Origin: Hoplostethus atlanticus
Lineage: Eukaryota > Chordata > Actinopteri > Trachichthyiformes > Trachichthyidae
Direction: 5' to 3'
Assembly: GCA_034670405.1 (NCBI GenBank)
Contig: JAXDDX010000088.1
Coordinates: 1,752,501-1,816,500 of the forward strand
Length of the DNA stretch: 64,000 nucleotides
Below, in pieces: positions 1 to 36,140 of the stretch. How positions within the stretch are numbered: the first letter of the stretch is position 1; each line of letters starts with the position of its first letter. The translations under genes and the position numbers were made by a program. The notes beneath the pieces were generated by a model. The model searched no databases, was not told where the DNA came from, and saw nothing but the letters and a program-made list of their open reading frames with translations.

Positions 1-120
1 TGGAGGGATGGAGGGGTGGAGGGGTGTTGGCTCGTTGGTTAACTTCCCTTTTCCATGTTAGAACAGGAGAACCACCAAAACCATCTCTTGTGTCTCCTTT
101 ACATTTCTCTGTCCTGGTCA

Positions 121-156
121 CATGCTAACATGCTAACATGTTAGCATGTTAGCATG
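121..156. repeat. Perfect 36-bp palindrome (CATGCTAA/TTAGCATG)
   Basis: Two CATGCTAA-type units followed by their exact reverse complement with no loop; a further TTAGCATG follows. Located in the arfgef3 intron left of exon 25. Confidence 0.95.
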
Positions 157-279
157 TTAGCATGTGGAGACAAAAACAATAAGATATGAAAAGGGACACT
201 GAACAGAACATGATGATATCGGGGAGAGAGGGAATCTATGCTAGTTCACGTTACAGAATGACTGTTTGTGTGCATGTGG

Positions 280-318
<39 letters not shown>

Positions 319-322
319 TCAC

Positions 323-26870
<26,548 letters not shown>

Positions 26871-27120
26871 GCTCGGTCCTTATAATAAACGGTGTTAGAA
26901 TGAAAAAGAGCGACGGACGGGCTGGTTAGTGTTTTTAGGGGCGCAGTGACAGCGACAGCATCCCTGAATCCCCACGAAGGCGATGATTCATTCCCCCGGC
27001 CAGCCAATGATGTCAGGCCGGCCGTCAATTCCCTGAAGATGGTAGGAGGAAGCGCCTATTTCTGCGTACATCCACCCGTACGGCTTCCAGTCAGAATGGG
27101 ATTATGGATTGCGATGTCAA
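26871..27120 (-). promoter_or_regulatory. arfgef3: Probable arfgef3 5' UTR and CpG-rich promoter region
   Basis: The sequence just upstream of the arfgef3 start codon is visibly richer in CpG than the surrounding introns (GCGACGGACGGG, CCGGCCAGCC, GGCCGGCCG). No TATA box stands out. The transcription start cannot be placed from sequence alone. Confidence 0.4.
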
Positions 27121-28069
27121 AAATAATAATCTGACACTGTCATTCATTCAGAGAAGACTGCATTGAATTAAGAAACGCGTATCCTCGTCGTTTGTAAGTT
27201 ATTTTTCAACACTACCGTGTTTTGAACTCCGTTCCACCTGATACTGTGTTCCTCCCGGTGTCCATGTCCGGTTTGTTCTATCCCCCTTGTCAAGGTGCCT
27301 GCTCGTGGGAATTACCTGCGCACTATCGGATACCGTTTGTACGGGATTTTATCCAACCTGGCAACACTGTATTTACACGACTTCCCCGTGGGGATGCTTG
27401 AAACCGTGGCGAGGAGTTCACCGGAGCGTCTGGAATGGGATTTTCTGTTTGAGCAGGGCGACAGGTGGAAGCTCAGAACAGCTACGTCAAACCAGCCGGG
27501 GACAGTGTGACGTAATTCTGTAGGCTGTAAAATTTCCGCCATTTCTTATGTAGTCCAAAATCCCTATGGAAAATATGAGTAGTGAGTAGAGTAGTAGTAG
27601 TAAAGTATGTAACGTTACTATACAGAGGCTTACTATGAAATAAATGCATCAACTGACATCAGCTTTGTGACTTGGCATCATTCAATTACTTTTTATGGAT
27701 TGTTGCTTGCAAATTGCTAAAACAAATTACAAAACATTTATTGTGTCGTATTTTTATAGTCCATTACTTTTACTTCCCGGTTTCTTCATGGTGTATCAGC
27801 ATGTGTACATAAAAATTCCAACCAATAATACCATTACAGATTTTTGAACAATACCTCTTTCCATGATATAAAACTTCTGCCATAAAGTGGCGTGACACAG
27901 GATGGTGATGCATTTTGAACCAGGTAAGCATTCCAATATGTCTGATCTGAAAAGGCTGCAACTGTACAGATTGTTACTCTTAACCCCAAAAGAGGAACTT
28001 TGGTGACTTAAACATCAGCAATGCATAATGCATGTGGTTTTCAGTTTATGTTTGCTGCCAAATAAACTA

Positions 28070-28430
28070 CGGGCAAGAACCCAAAAACATTCACAGTGCT
28101 GTCCAAGAGCAGAGAGCCCAGCAACAGGAGAGGAGAGGACGAGCAGAAGGTGAAGAAGGGTCTCTCAGAATGACCTGAGCTGATGTTTCCCAGCTGCAAA
28201 GTGGAGAGGCTGACTAAGCTCCTGGGTCAGCTCCAAGCAGAGAAGGACAACATCTGAAGGGAGAGAAAAGAGGAGAAGGAGAGGTGGAGCAGTCCGAGCC
28301 ATTTGATGGAGGTGGAAATAGCCGACTACAAGGTCAAGCTAGAGGAGGCCCTTCATCAGCTGACCCTGTCTGCCGAGGCTTCAGACAAAAACAAGAAAAC
28401 CATTCTGGGTCTCCAGAATTATTAAATGAT
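28070..28430 (+). pseudogene. Possible processed-pseudogene fragment of a coiled-coil protein
   Basis: Broken plus-strand frames read SCKVERLTKLLGQLQAEKDN and, after stops and a shift, MEVEIADYKVKLEEALHQLT then LSAEASDKNKKTILGLQN: heptad-like, Glu/Leu/Lys-rich sequence unlike the surroundings. There are no introns in it. I do not recognise the parent gene; it could also be chance in GA-rich DNA. Confidence 0.35.
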
Positions 28431-28617
28431 CATTAAATAAAAGCAAGACTATAAAGGCTTGGCTTAGCAGCAACAAACAGGCCTGCATGGGAGGGATGAG
28501 AGCTATGAACAGCATCCTACCTACATGTCCTATTCTCCTGGTCTACCTGCTCCTGTCCACTGATTGGTCATGTTTGTCTGTGTGAGTGAGAGTGTGTGTA
28601 TGGGTGTGTGTGGGTGA

Positions 28618-29252
28618 GTCTCCTATCTGTTCCAGGCTGTCAGGGTGTGTGTGGGTGAGTCTCCTATCTGTTCCAGGCTGTCAGGGTGTGTGTGGGTGTG
28701 TCTCCTATCTGTTCCAGGCTGTCAGGGTGTGTGTGGGTGAGTCTCCTATCTGTTCCAGGCTGTCAGGGTGTGTGTGGGTGTGTCTCCTATCTGTTCCAGG
28801 CTGTCAGGGTGTGTGTGGGTGAGTCTCCTATCTGTTCCAGGCTGTCAGGGTGTGGGTGGGTGAGTCTCCTATCTGTTCCAGGCTGTCAGGGTGTGTGTGG
28901 GTGTGTCTCCTATCTGTTCCAGGCTGTCAGGGTGTGTGTGGGTGAGTCTCCTATCTGTTCCAGGCTGTCAGGGTGTGTGTGGGTGTGTCTCCTATCTGTT
29001 CCAGGCTGTCAGGGTGTGTGTGGGTGAGTCTCCTATCTGTTCCAGGCTGTCAGGGTGTGGGTGGGTGAGTCTCCTATCTGTTCCAGGCTGTCAGGGTGTG
29101 TGTGGGTGTGTCTCCTATCTGTTCCAGGCTGTCAGGGTGTGTGTGGGTGTGTCTCCTATCTGTTCCAGGCTGTCAGGGTGTGTGTGGGTGAGTCTCCTAT
29201 CTGTTCCAGGCTGTCAGGGTGTGTGTGGGTGAGTCTCCTATCTGTTCCAGGC
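28618..29252 (+). repeat. 41-bp minisatellite, about 15.5 copies, with 205-bp higher-order repeat
   Basis: The unit starts 'gtctcctatctgttccaggc' and ends 'gtgtgtgggtga'. Unit endings are of three types (a: ...gtgag, t: ...gtgtg, c: gtgggtgggtgag). The order is a-t-a-t-a-c-t-a-t-a-c-t-t-a-a, so a five-unit (205-bp) block is duplicated in tandem. Long open frames across it are a by-product of the repeat. Confidence 0.95.
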
Positions 29253-29439
29253 TGCAGCTCGGTGGAGTTGGCGTCTGCGTGGTCCCCCCTCCCTCCTAGG
29301 ACGATGCTGACTGAGCGGGCGTTTGCTGTGATGCCCCCCATCAGATCTGGATGTCCCACCATAATAGACTGTTATGCATTGTGTATACGCTGCTTGCCCA
29401 AACTCGGGATCTATTGCATGCAAACGGTCCTGGTAGGGG

Positions 29440-29680
29440 GATCCCTCTGAGTAGCCCCTCCCTCTCTGAGTAGCCCCTCCCAAGGTTTCTCCCATTTTTA
29501 CCCTAAAAGGTTTTTTGGGAGTTTTTCCTTGTCCTCTGTGAGGGTCTAAGGCTGGGGGATGTCGTGTACTAACCATTTATTGTTTCACATGTTGGGCACT
29601 GCGAAGCCCTTAAAGACTGTAACGGTGATTAAGGGCGGTACAAATAAAATGTCATTTGATTTGATTTGATTTGATTTGAT
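29440..29680 (+). mobile_element. LINE/SINE 3' tail ending in (TTTGA)n
   Basis: Contains 'ccaaggtttctcccattttt', 'ggttttttgggagtttttcc' and 'tgtgagggtctaagg', a sequence very common at 3' ends of fish non-LTR elements, and ends in 'aaataaaatgtcatttgatt' with five TTTGA-type repeats. Confidence 0.7.
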
Positions 29681-29689
29681 TCCATTATT

Positions 29690-30212
29690 CCAGCAGATAA
29701 AAGTTTTTAAGAGCCCAGGTCCAGATAACGTCTGTGGGAAGGTACTTTAGAGTTGTGCTGAGAAACTCATTTCTATGTTTTACTTCAGTTTGATAAGATC
29801 CTATTGCCAAAAATAAATCTATATAGACTGGGCCAGCAAAGGTTACTGAAATCATGGAGAAGCATGTGGTGAAGAAGCCCAGTACCATTCCCAGCTGTCC
29901 TACACTCCTTAGAGGGGAGTTGGTGCTGATCCCCGAAATTAGAGAGCAAAAGAACCAGGGACTCATTCATCCCCAAGGAAATTTGAGTTTTTAACCTCTT
30001 GTCTAACAAATATCGTATTATGCACTGATGAGCAACAACGTTTTACACTCATGTGAGCTATGAATGCCCTGCCTGCTCCTCTCAGTTGGTATTTGTCTGT
30101 ATGGTATGTGTTTTTATTACATGTTTTTAGTATGTGTATTCTTAAAATCTGTCTACAAACTAGATTTTCCTCATAAGACAATAAAGGTTTGAATTGAATT
30201 GAATTGAATTCC
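29690..30212 (+). pseudogene. Internally deleted LINE reverse transcriptase fragment
   Basis: Encodes KSPGPDNVCGKVL just before a stop, matching the conserved RT block 'KSPGPDNVCGRVLK' of a fish non-LTR element, then a degenerate stretch with IMEKHVVKK. It ends in 'aataaaggtttgaattgaa' with (GAATT)n. Most of the RT core is missing. Confidence 0.65.
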
Positions 30213-30419
30213 TAACATTACCATATTTTCCCACATAATAATTATTTTTAAAAACATTACAACGTTCCTTTCTCTGCTAGTACGTAGCAGGACAACAGGA
30301 CGAGCTGCTCTGAGGCAGATGTTTGGTTTCTAATCAGTAAAAGGAGAGTTGAGTACAAGACACTTCTGACATGGCATTCAAACCATAAGCCAGTCAATTT
30401 AGCAATTCAGCTGCAAACT

Positions 30420-30420
<1 letters not shown>

Positions 30421-30475
<55 letters not shown>
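30421..30475. repeat. (CA)n microsatellite, intergenic
   Basis: About 27 CA repeats between the LINE remnants and the antisense retroposon tail. Confidence 0.97.
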
Positions 30476-30477
<2 letters not shown>

Positions 30478-30629
30478 GTTTTCATGCAAAGTTTTTTTCA
30501 TAACTTTTCATTACTATAATTACGATTTTGACATGAAGACAAGCTGATTTTACAGATCACTGTGTTTCCTCCCAGTTCCCCTTTGCTCGGCTGCTACTTT
30601 CAGCACCACGGACAGCTCTGGAGTCTACC

Positions 30630-30735
30630 GACGTTCAAGTTCAAGTTCAAGTTCAAGAAGTTTATTTGTCACATACACACACAGGCTGTGCAGTGAAATG
30701 TAAAAAGTGGCAATGCTCAACAGAAATGTGCAAAG
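30630..30735 (-). mobile_element. Retroposon 3' tail, antisense
   Basis: Starts with four 'gttcaa'-type repeats, then 'gaagtttatttgtcacatac' and 'gtgcagtgaaatgt', the reverse complement of a common fish retroposon terminus. Only the tail is evident. Confidence 0.5.
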
Positions 30736-31351
30736 GGCAAAATATCAGGTTCACACTATTTACAATAAAAAAAAACAACACAATATTTACAGTATTACAG
30801 TAAGAGCTCTATATAGAAAAAACAACAACACGATATTTACAGTAAGAGCACTAAAAAATACAAATATAGTAAAAAAGGAAGCATCCAGAACGTTTTCTAG
30901 GAAAAAGTGGACAGAAACATAAGGCCATTGGACATTGACTTTGAAGATAGTTGGGTAGATAAAACTGACCCAGGGCCAGCTGGCAGTAATTAGTCAGTAA
31001 CTGCATATGCTGTTGTATTTAAGAATGAAATGTTTGGTGTTAGCTATAAGAAATGTTGTAATCCTCTTCCATAGGGAACTCATTAGTTCGACCAAACATC
31101 ACCAGCGATTTAATTGTAAGCCCTGTTTAAGAAAATCTCATGAGGGAAGCATTCAGGACCGGTGCTCCCTCTAAGCTGTTTGGTAACCTCTAATAAAATC
31201 ACATTACCAAACCATAATATCTTTCCTCTCGTCAGAAGCGGCTCCACTTTGTCCCCAGAATTTTCTGCTGATATAAGCGGTTTTGGACGTTTTGCTGGCA
31301 AATGATATCAGATGCATAGTCTTTGCCATAGCAGAGGGTTTACTGGATTGA

Positions 31352-31575
31352 CGCCCCTGTTGGAAGGACGTCTGCTACCTAAAAAGGTCAATTTGAACCC
31401 ATAGCAGTAATTTCTTTTCTCATAGAATGAGAGCTCCAGTACCTGGTGTCAGGTCAGCCACAACACTGACTCCAGATACTGGAACTGCCAATCTACAGCC
31501 TTCAGGAACAATTGTGTCACTGCTATGGGTTAAAATAGGCTTTTGATGGTAGACGTCATTCCAAGTCTCAACGAG
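31352..31575. mobile_element. Candidate MITE with about 40-bp inverted repeats
   Basis: Left arm about 31360-31408 (core 'acgtctgctacct', ending 'aacccatagcagt'), right arm about 31519-31566 (beginning 'actgctatgggtt', ending 'ggtagacgtcattccaa'). The arms are imperfect reverse complements around a 110-bp centre. Confidence 0.6.
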
Positions 31576-32929
31576 ACCCACGTTAGGACCACAGACCCCC
31601 ATTTTATAAGATTTTGTCTGAGGGACCCATATGAGAAGTTTTTTGCTGTTGAACTCTATGACCGTCTACACAGTGGAGTGGTGATACTAGAGGATGATTA
31701 AGAATGGTTAGTGTTATCATAGGTTTCACTTTCATCAGTGGGACAGTTTCTAGTGAATGCAAATACAGTGAATTCAACTATTCTTCATATCGCCCCTGGA
31801 GGCCCCTGGAACCCCTTCAGTCTAAAACACAAAACCTGTGAGGAGCGGCTGAAACGCATTACCTCCCACTGATAGAACCGGAGAATTGGGCTCGTCTCAC
31901 CACCTTGCAGTAAAGCCTTGTGGACACTTGGTGGCGCTTGTCAAAAGCTAACCAGAGGCATAACCACGTATTGAGTTAATTACCAGGATTGCTCTCAGAT
32001 TAGGACATGATAAAAAGGATTCAGGAATAGTTGAAGCTACTGCAGCCAGTGACACAAAACTAATAATAAGCACTTATTTAAGGAAGACGAAGTAGATGGT
32101 ATTCCTGGTTTCAACACTAACAAGTTAATACCTCCCTTATAAGTAGCAATAGGATGAAGGTTATTTATAATAAACGTTATAATAAAAGACATGAAAGCGA
32201 CTTTTCAAAAGTCTATTTTGAAACTGGACAAGATAATGATGAAGGAAGGCTTGGAACAAACCGTAACTCCAGCCTCATTTATATTACTACTACTATTATC
32301 AACGTTTAAATATGACAGAACAATGATCTTTAGTTCATCTTGCGATAGGTTGTTTTACAGTACTCATTTTCTTCCACCATCACCCCACTTTTTATGTCCA
32401 TTACCATCTCTCTCTCTCTCTCTCTCTCCCTCTTTGTCTGTGAGTATGTGCCCGCGCGTGTGCTTGTGCGTGTGTGTGGAGGGGGAATGTGCTTTAAAAC
32501 ACAGTCAGGTGATGTAAAATACCTTTGGAATCGACATTAGAATCATTCATTTTGCGTAATTACGCACGCCCATTCTTGGATACAATTTTCTATCCAGAAA
32601 ATATAAAAACATTTCCAAAACATTTTAACTGCATGCACGTTCAGTGAACTTGACTGATTGATGCATTTAACCTACGATTTGTACCCACAGCCTATAGATT
32701 ATAGATAATCTTTACGTCATGCGTCAACTTTGTGATGGATTTGCGCGCACTGCGGTTTTTAATCTTCTATTGAGGGTGCACATGAGGCAGATGTGCGGGA
32801 TGTTAACCAGGGTGGCCACAAAAAAGAGAAAATAAAATGTATTTTGTAGGTCAGGTATTTTGGGAATATGCCTGTGGCGCGCCACGTGCGTAATGACGAA
32901 TGCGCATCTAAAATGAAATAATTAACGCG

Positions 32930-33096
32930 TTGAGGCTTTATGAAGGGAAGCAGAGCATGTCAGAGTAGTGTGAGCTGAGGGGAGACGGTGGAGGGGATTA
33001 ATCATTTTTCACACCAACACCGGCACATCTGTGCGTCTATGTCACCACCGGACGGATCCCCAAGTCCATGGATAAAAAGGAACCGGCGACAGCAGA
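32930..33096 (+). promoter_or_regulatory. htr7: Probable htr7 5' UTR / promoter-proximal region
   Basis: GC- and CpG-richer sequence directly upstream of the htr7 start codon. A weak TATA-like ATATAAAA lies at about 32600, nearly 500 bp upstream. An out-of-frame ATG at 33068 could act as an upstream start. The transcription start is not determinable by eye. Confidence 0.3.
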
Positions 33097-33677
33097 ATGG
33101 TTGTTGTGGGAGCAAATAACGGAACCTTCGGTGGTGGCAACATGAGGCCGTTCATGATAGAGGAGAGAGCCGGTGGCGGAGATCCCGGGGGCTCCACCAA
33201 CATGATGATCTCGGAGGCTCTTGCGCCCCGGCTGCTGAAGATTGCGCAGGACGCCGCAGAGGCTGCAGTAGCAGCGGCGGCAGAAGCGACTTCTCCAACC
33301 ACCTCCAGTCAGCTGCGGGTCATGGAGACGAACGGGACCCGGTGCGGCGAGCAGATCCTGAGCTACGGACGGGTGGAGAAAGTCCTGATCGGCGGGGTCC
33401 TCACCATGCTCACGCTGTCCACGATCTGCGGGAACTTGTTGGTTGTCATTTCTGTGTGTTTTGTCAAGAAACTGCGCCAGCCTTCCAACTACCTGATCGT
33501 CTCGCTGGCCGTGGCGGACCTGTCAGTGGCTCTGGCCGTGATGCCGTTCGTGAGCATCACGGACCTGATCGGTGGTCAGTGGATATTCGGTCAGTTCTTC
33601 TGTAACGTGTTCATCGCCATGGATGTGATGTGCTGCACCGCGTCTATCATGACACTGTGCGTAATCAGCATTGACAG
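33097..33677 (+). CDS. htr7: htr7 exon 1 (N-terminus to TM3)
   Basis: Encodes residues 1-193 and two bases of Arg194. The extracellular tail contains an Ala-rich stretch (AAEAAVAAAAEAT, about 53-65). The donor is AG/GTGAGT. Conserved blocks are CGEQILSYGRVEKV, KKLRQPSNYLIVSLAVADLS and NVFIAMDVMCCTASIMTLCV. Confidence 0.96.
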
Positions 33678-35707
33678 GTGAGTGTCCAGACAAACGTCTC
33701 ACCTGGGTGGAGGTTTGACGCCTCGTGGAAACCTTTTACATGAAATGAAAGTTTTAATTCCCCAATTCCCTTTTTGGAAAAAATGTGATCTGAAGTCCAT
33801 TAATCATTTAGTAAACACAGATGATAACATCACCTAAAACAAAAGCGTTTTCAGTAAAGGGTCCAGGACAACTACTGACATCAACTAAAGAAAGTTTTGC
33901 TTTTTTATCTACAAATCTCGATTTTGTAATCAAACTCTACAAATGCAGATGGCTGTTTTGCCAGCAGTAACAACCTATTTCTTTAAATCCAACACATTTT
34001 TTATCCACATCCCAGAACTTCCACCGCTATTTTACGCGCTGTAATAATCTATCATCGCGTATCCCTCTAAGACATACATGGGAGATGGGAGAGCGCAGCG
34101 GCGGACAGGGGTTCAGGGTCTTGCCCAGGAACACTTCGACCTGGAACACATTGTCAGATGCGGGGATCGAACCTGTGACCTTTTTCCTCGGTCCTCTAAC
34201 GGGCAGTCCCTGCTCTAATATAGCCCGTTTACATTGCGTCAATATGAAGTGTCTGAAGGAGAGGTGAAAACGTGTGATATATACTTTACATCGATTTTAT
34301 ATTGTGGTGTGTTGGGTTCAATAGACTGGAGGGGAATCGTTGTGCTGATGAAACTTATTTTAAACCATCATGCTCTTTTGTCAGATCCAGTGGCTTTAAG
34401 ACTGCTGTGGAAAATCCCATATCACATTTTATTTCTTAACCCGTATTGCAGACAAAAATAAATGTTTTGTGTATGTCAAGCAACCCGCATTTTAACCTTT
34501 ATTTAACAAGGAAAGGTTTGCTGAGCACACATGCTCTTTTTCAGCACCTTGCTGCTTCACATCCATAAAATTACACACTTTCCCACCTGGGAGTTGCCCA
34601 GTACAACCACAGGATCAAGTGGATCAAGCACTTTGCTCAAGGGCACCTTGATGGTGGCTGTTGAGGAAGGGAGAGTGTCACTCTTTCACTGGGGTAAATT
34701 GAAAAAATGATTGATTGTATTGAGCTAGACACAATTAGGAATGATCAAACTAGATTGGATTGATGTTGTCAGCCTGCTGATGAAATCTTTAATTTGGGTG
34801 TATCTCTTTCCGTAGGTACTTGGGCATCACCAACCCCCTGACATATCCTGTCCGTCAAAACGGTTGCTGCATGGCCAAGATGATCGTGTCGGTGTGGCTC
34901 CTCTCTGCCTCCATCACCCTCCCCCCTCTGTTCGGCTGGGCGCAGAACGTCAACGATGGCAGAGTCTGCCTCATCAGTCAGGACTTTGGCTACACCGTCT
35001 ACTCTACAGCAGTGGCGTTCTACATCCCCATGTCAGTGATGTTGATCATGTACTACAGGATCTACCGAGCGGCCAAACTCAGCGCAGCCAAGCACACCAT
35101 CACTGGCTTCCCCAGGGTAGAAGGGGCAGGGGTGGCTTCACGAGGAGGAGGAGGAAGAGGAGGGCAGGAGGCACAGCAGCCAGGAGGAGCAGGAAGTGGA
35201 GAGGGGATGGAGGTGGGTCAAGAGGAGGAGGAAGAAGAGGAGAGCTTGGACTGTGTGTCGGCGGCGCTGAAGCTCCATCGTGAGGTGGAAGAGGAGTGCA
35301 GCACACGTGTCTCCCGCCTCCTGAAGACCGGTGACCACCACCAGCGCAGGAGGAGGAAAAACCAGTCCATCTTCAAGCGGGAGCAGAAAGCGGCTGCCAC
35401 TCTGGGAATCGTGGTCGGCGCGTTCACCTTCTGCTGGCTGCCCTTCTTCTTGGTGTCCACTGCCCGGCCATTTGTCTGTGGCGTGGAGTGCAGCTGCGTG
35501 CCACTCTGGTTGGAGAGAACTCTGTTGTGGCTCGGGTATGCCAACTCCCTCATTAACCCATTCATCTATGCTTTTTTCAACCGTGATCTGAGGACCACCT
35601 ACAGCAATCTGCTGCGGTGCCGCTACAGGAACATCAATCGGAAGCTGTCGGCAGCTGGCATGCATGAAGCTCTCAAACTGGTGGAGAAGCCAATCAATGT
35701 TATATAG
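33097..35707 (+). CDS. htr7: 5-HT7-type serotonin receptor (htr7 paralogue), two exons
   Basis: A class A GPCR of the 5-HT7 subfamily, normally Gs-coupled in the plasma membrane. Exons 33097-33677 and 34816-35707 join in phase at Arg194 (AG/G) and give 490 aa; human 5-HT7 is 479. Visible landmarks: sequons N8-G-T and N79-G-T; TM1 about 97-120; D141 (2.50); C169; D176 (3.32, amine-binding); D193-R194-Y195; TM4 214-235; TM5 about 253-275 with S257-T258; an expanded third intracellular loop (about 280-385) with Gly- and Glu-rich runs; CWLP at 400-403; NPFIY at 441-445; tail ending KLVEKPINVI. The intron right after the DR of DRY is the known 5-HT7 position. The first in-frame Met fits the family's N-terminal length. 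Which teleost htr7 paralogue this is cannot be decided here. Confidence 0.96.
33678..34815 (+). other. htr7 intron with SINE-derived fragments
   Basis: The single htr7 intron (1138 bp). It contains two antisense pieces of tRNA-derived SINE-like sequence: 34085-34215, with GATCGAACC (B-box complement) and the ending 'gggtcttgcccagg', and 34540-34690, with 'gctcaagggcacc'. No other coding potential. Confidence 0.6.
34540..34690 (-). mobile_element. SINE-like fragment in htr7 intron
   Basis: Contains 'cacctgggagttgcccagta', 'ctttgctcaagggcacc' and 'gagagtgtcactc', the reverse complement of the conserved fish SINE body also seen at 9980-10110 and 51528-51610. Confidence 0.5.
34816..35707 (+). 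CDS. htr7: htr7 exon 2 (TM4 to C-terminus)
   Basis: Follows a TTTCCGTAG acceptor; starts YLGITNPLTYPVRQNG and ends at the TAG of 35705-35707. The C-terminus stops at the place where the mammalian gene splices its alternative C-tails (KLAERPE region), so this is a short-tail form; a further alternative 3' exon was not found. Confidence 0.95.
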
Positions 35708-36009
35708 AGTTCTAGGTTTGCCAAACAGTGATGCTGCAGAGAACAATAGAGGTGCTGTCTGTTAAAATGCACAGTGCAGTGGGGTTAGACGGCACGGATC
35801 ACCGTACTGCCAGACGGGTTATTTCCCCAGATTTCTATGATGTTGGTTGAGGCAGGATGATGCAGTAATTCAAATGGATGGATTCAACAATACATGCAGG
35901 CACAGAGAAGATGCACATCTCTTTCTCTGGGGATACAGAGTGTGCTTTAGTGAGTATTAGCTTTTTTTAACGATCACATCTCATTACGGTGGGAAAGTTT
36001 TGTTCAATG

Positions 36010-36140
36010 GCAATGTATCCAAAACTTCTGAATGGCGGTTGCTATCCTCATGTATTCACAACATCTGAAGAATGGTTGCTACCTAGTGGATTCAAAGCCT
36101 CTCAACGGTGGTTGCTACCTTGGTGGATTCAAAACTTTCC
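36010..36140 (+). repeat. Imperfect tandem repeat of about 40 bp, 3 copies
   Basis: 'ggcggttgctatcctcatgt', 'aatggttgctacctagtgga' and 'ggtggttgctaccttggtgg' units in the probable htr7 3' flank; a stray copy end 'tagtggattcaaaac' is at about 37717. Confidence 0.75.

Larger units (their letters stand above)
27121..32929. other. Intergenic region between arfgef3 and htr7
   Basis: Contains the 41-bp minisatellite, LINE/SINE tails, a CA run and a candidate MITE. Stretches 27121-28070, 30735-31350 and 31600-32400 show no gene, RNA or clear repeat by eye; conserved regulatory elements for either gene could be present but cannot be recognised from one sequence. Confidence 0.55.

Noticed and set aside
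28618-29252. CRISPR-like direct repeats
   Set aside because: Units are contiguous tandem copies without unique spacers, in vertebrate DNA.
28586-29450. Cys/Val/Gly-rich frames with repeating SPICSRLSGC
   Set aside because: Translation of the 41-bp minisatellite, which cycles all three frames; no gene context.
33067-33110. Upstream ATG at 33068 as htr7 start
   Set aside because: It is out of frame with the receptor; the in-frame ATG at 33097 gives an N-terminal length typical of 5-HT7.
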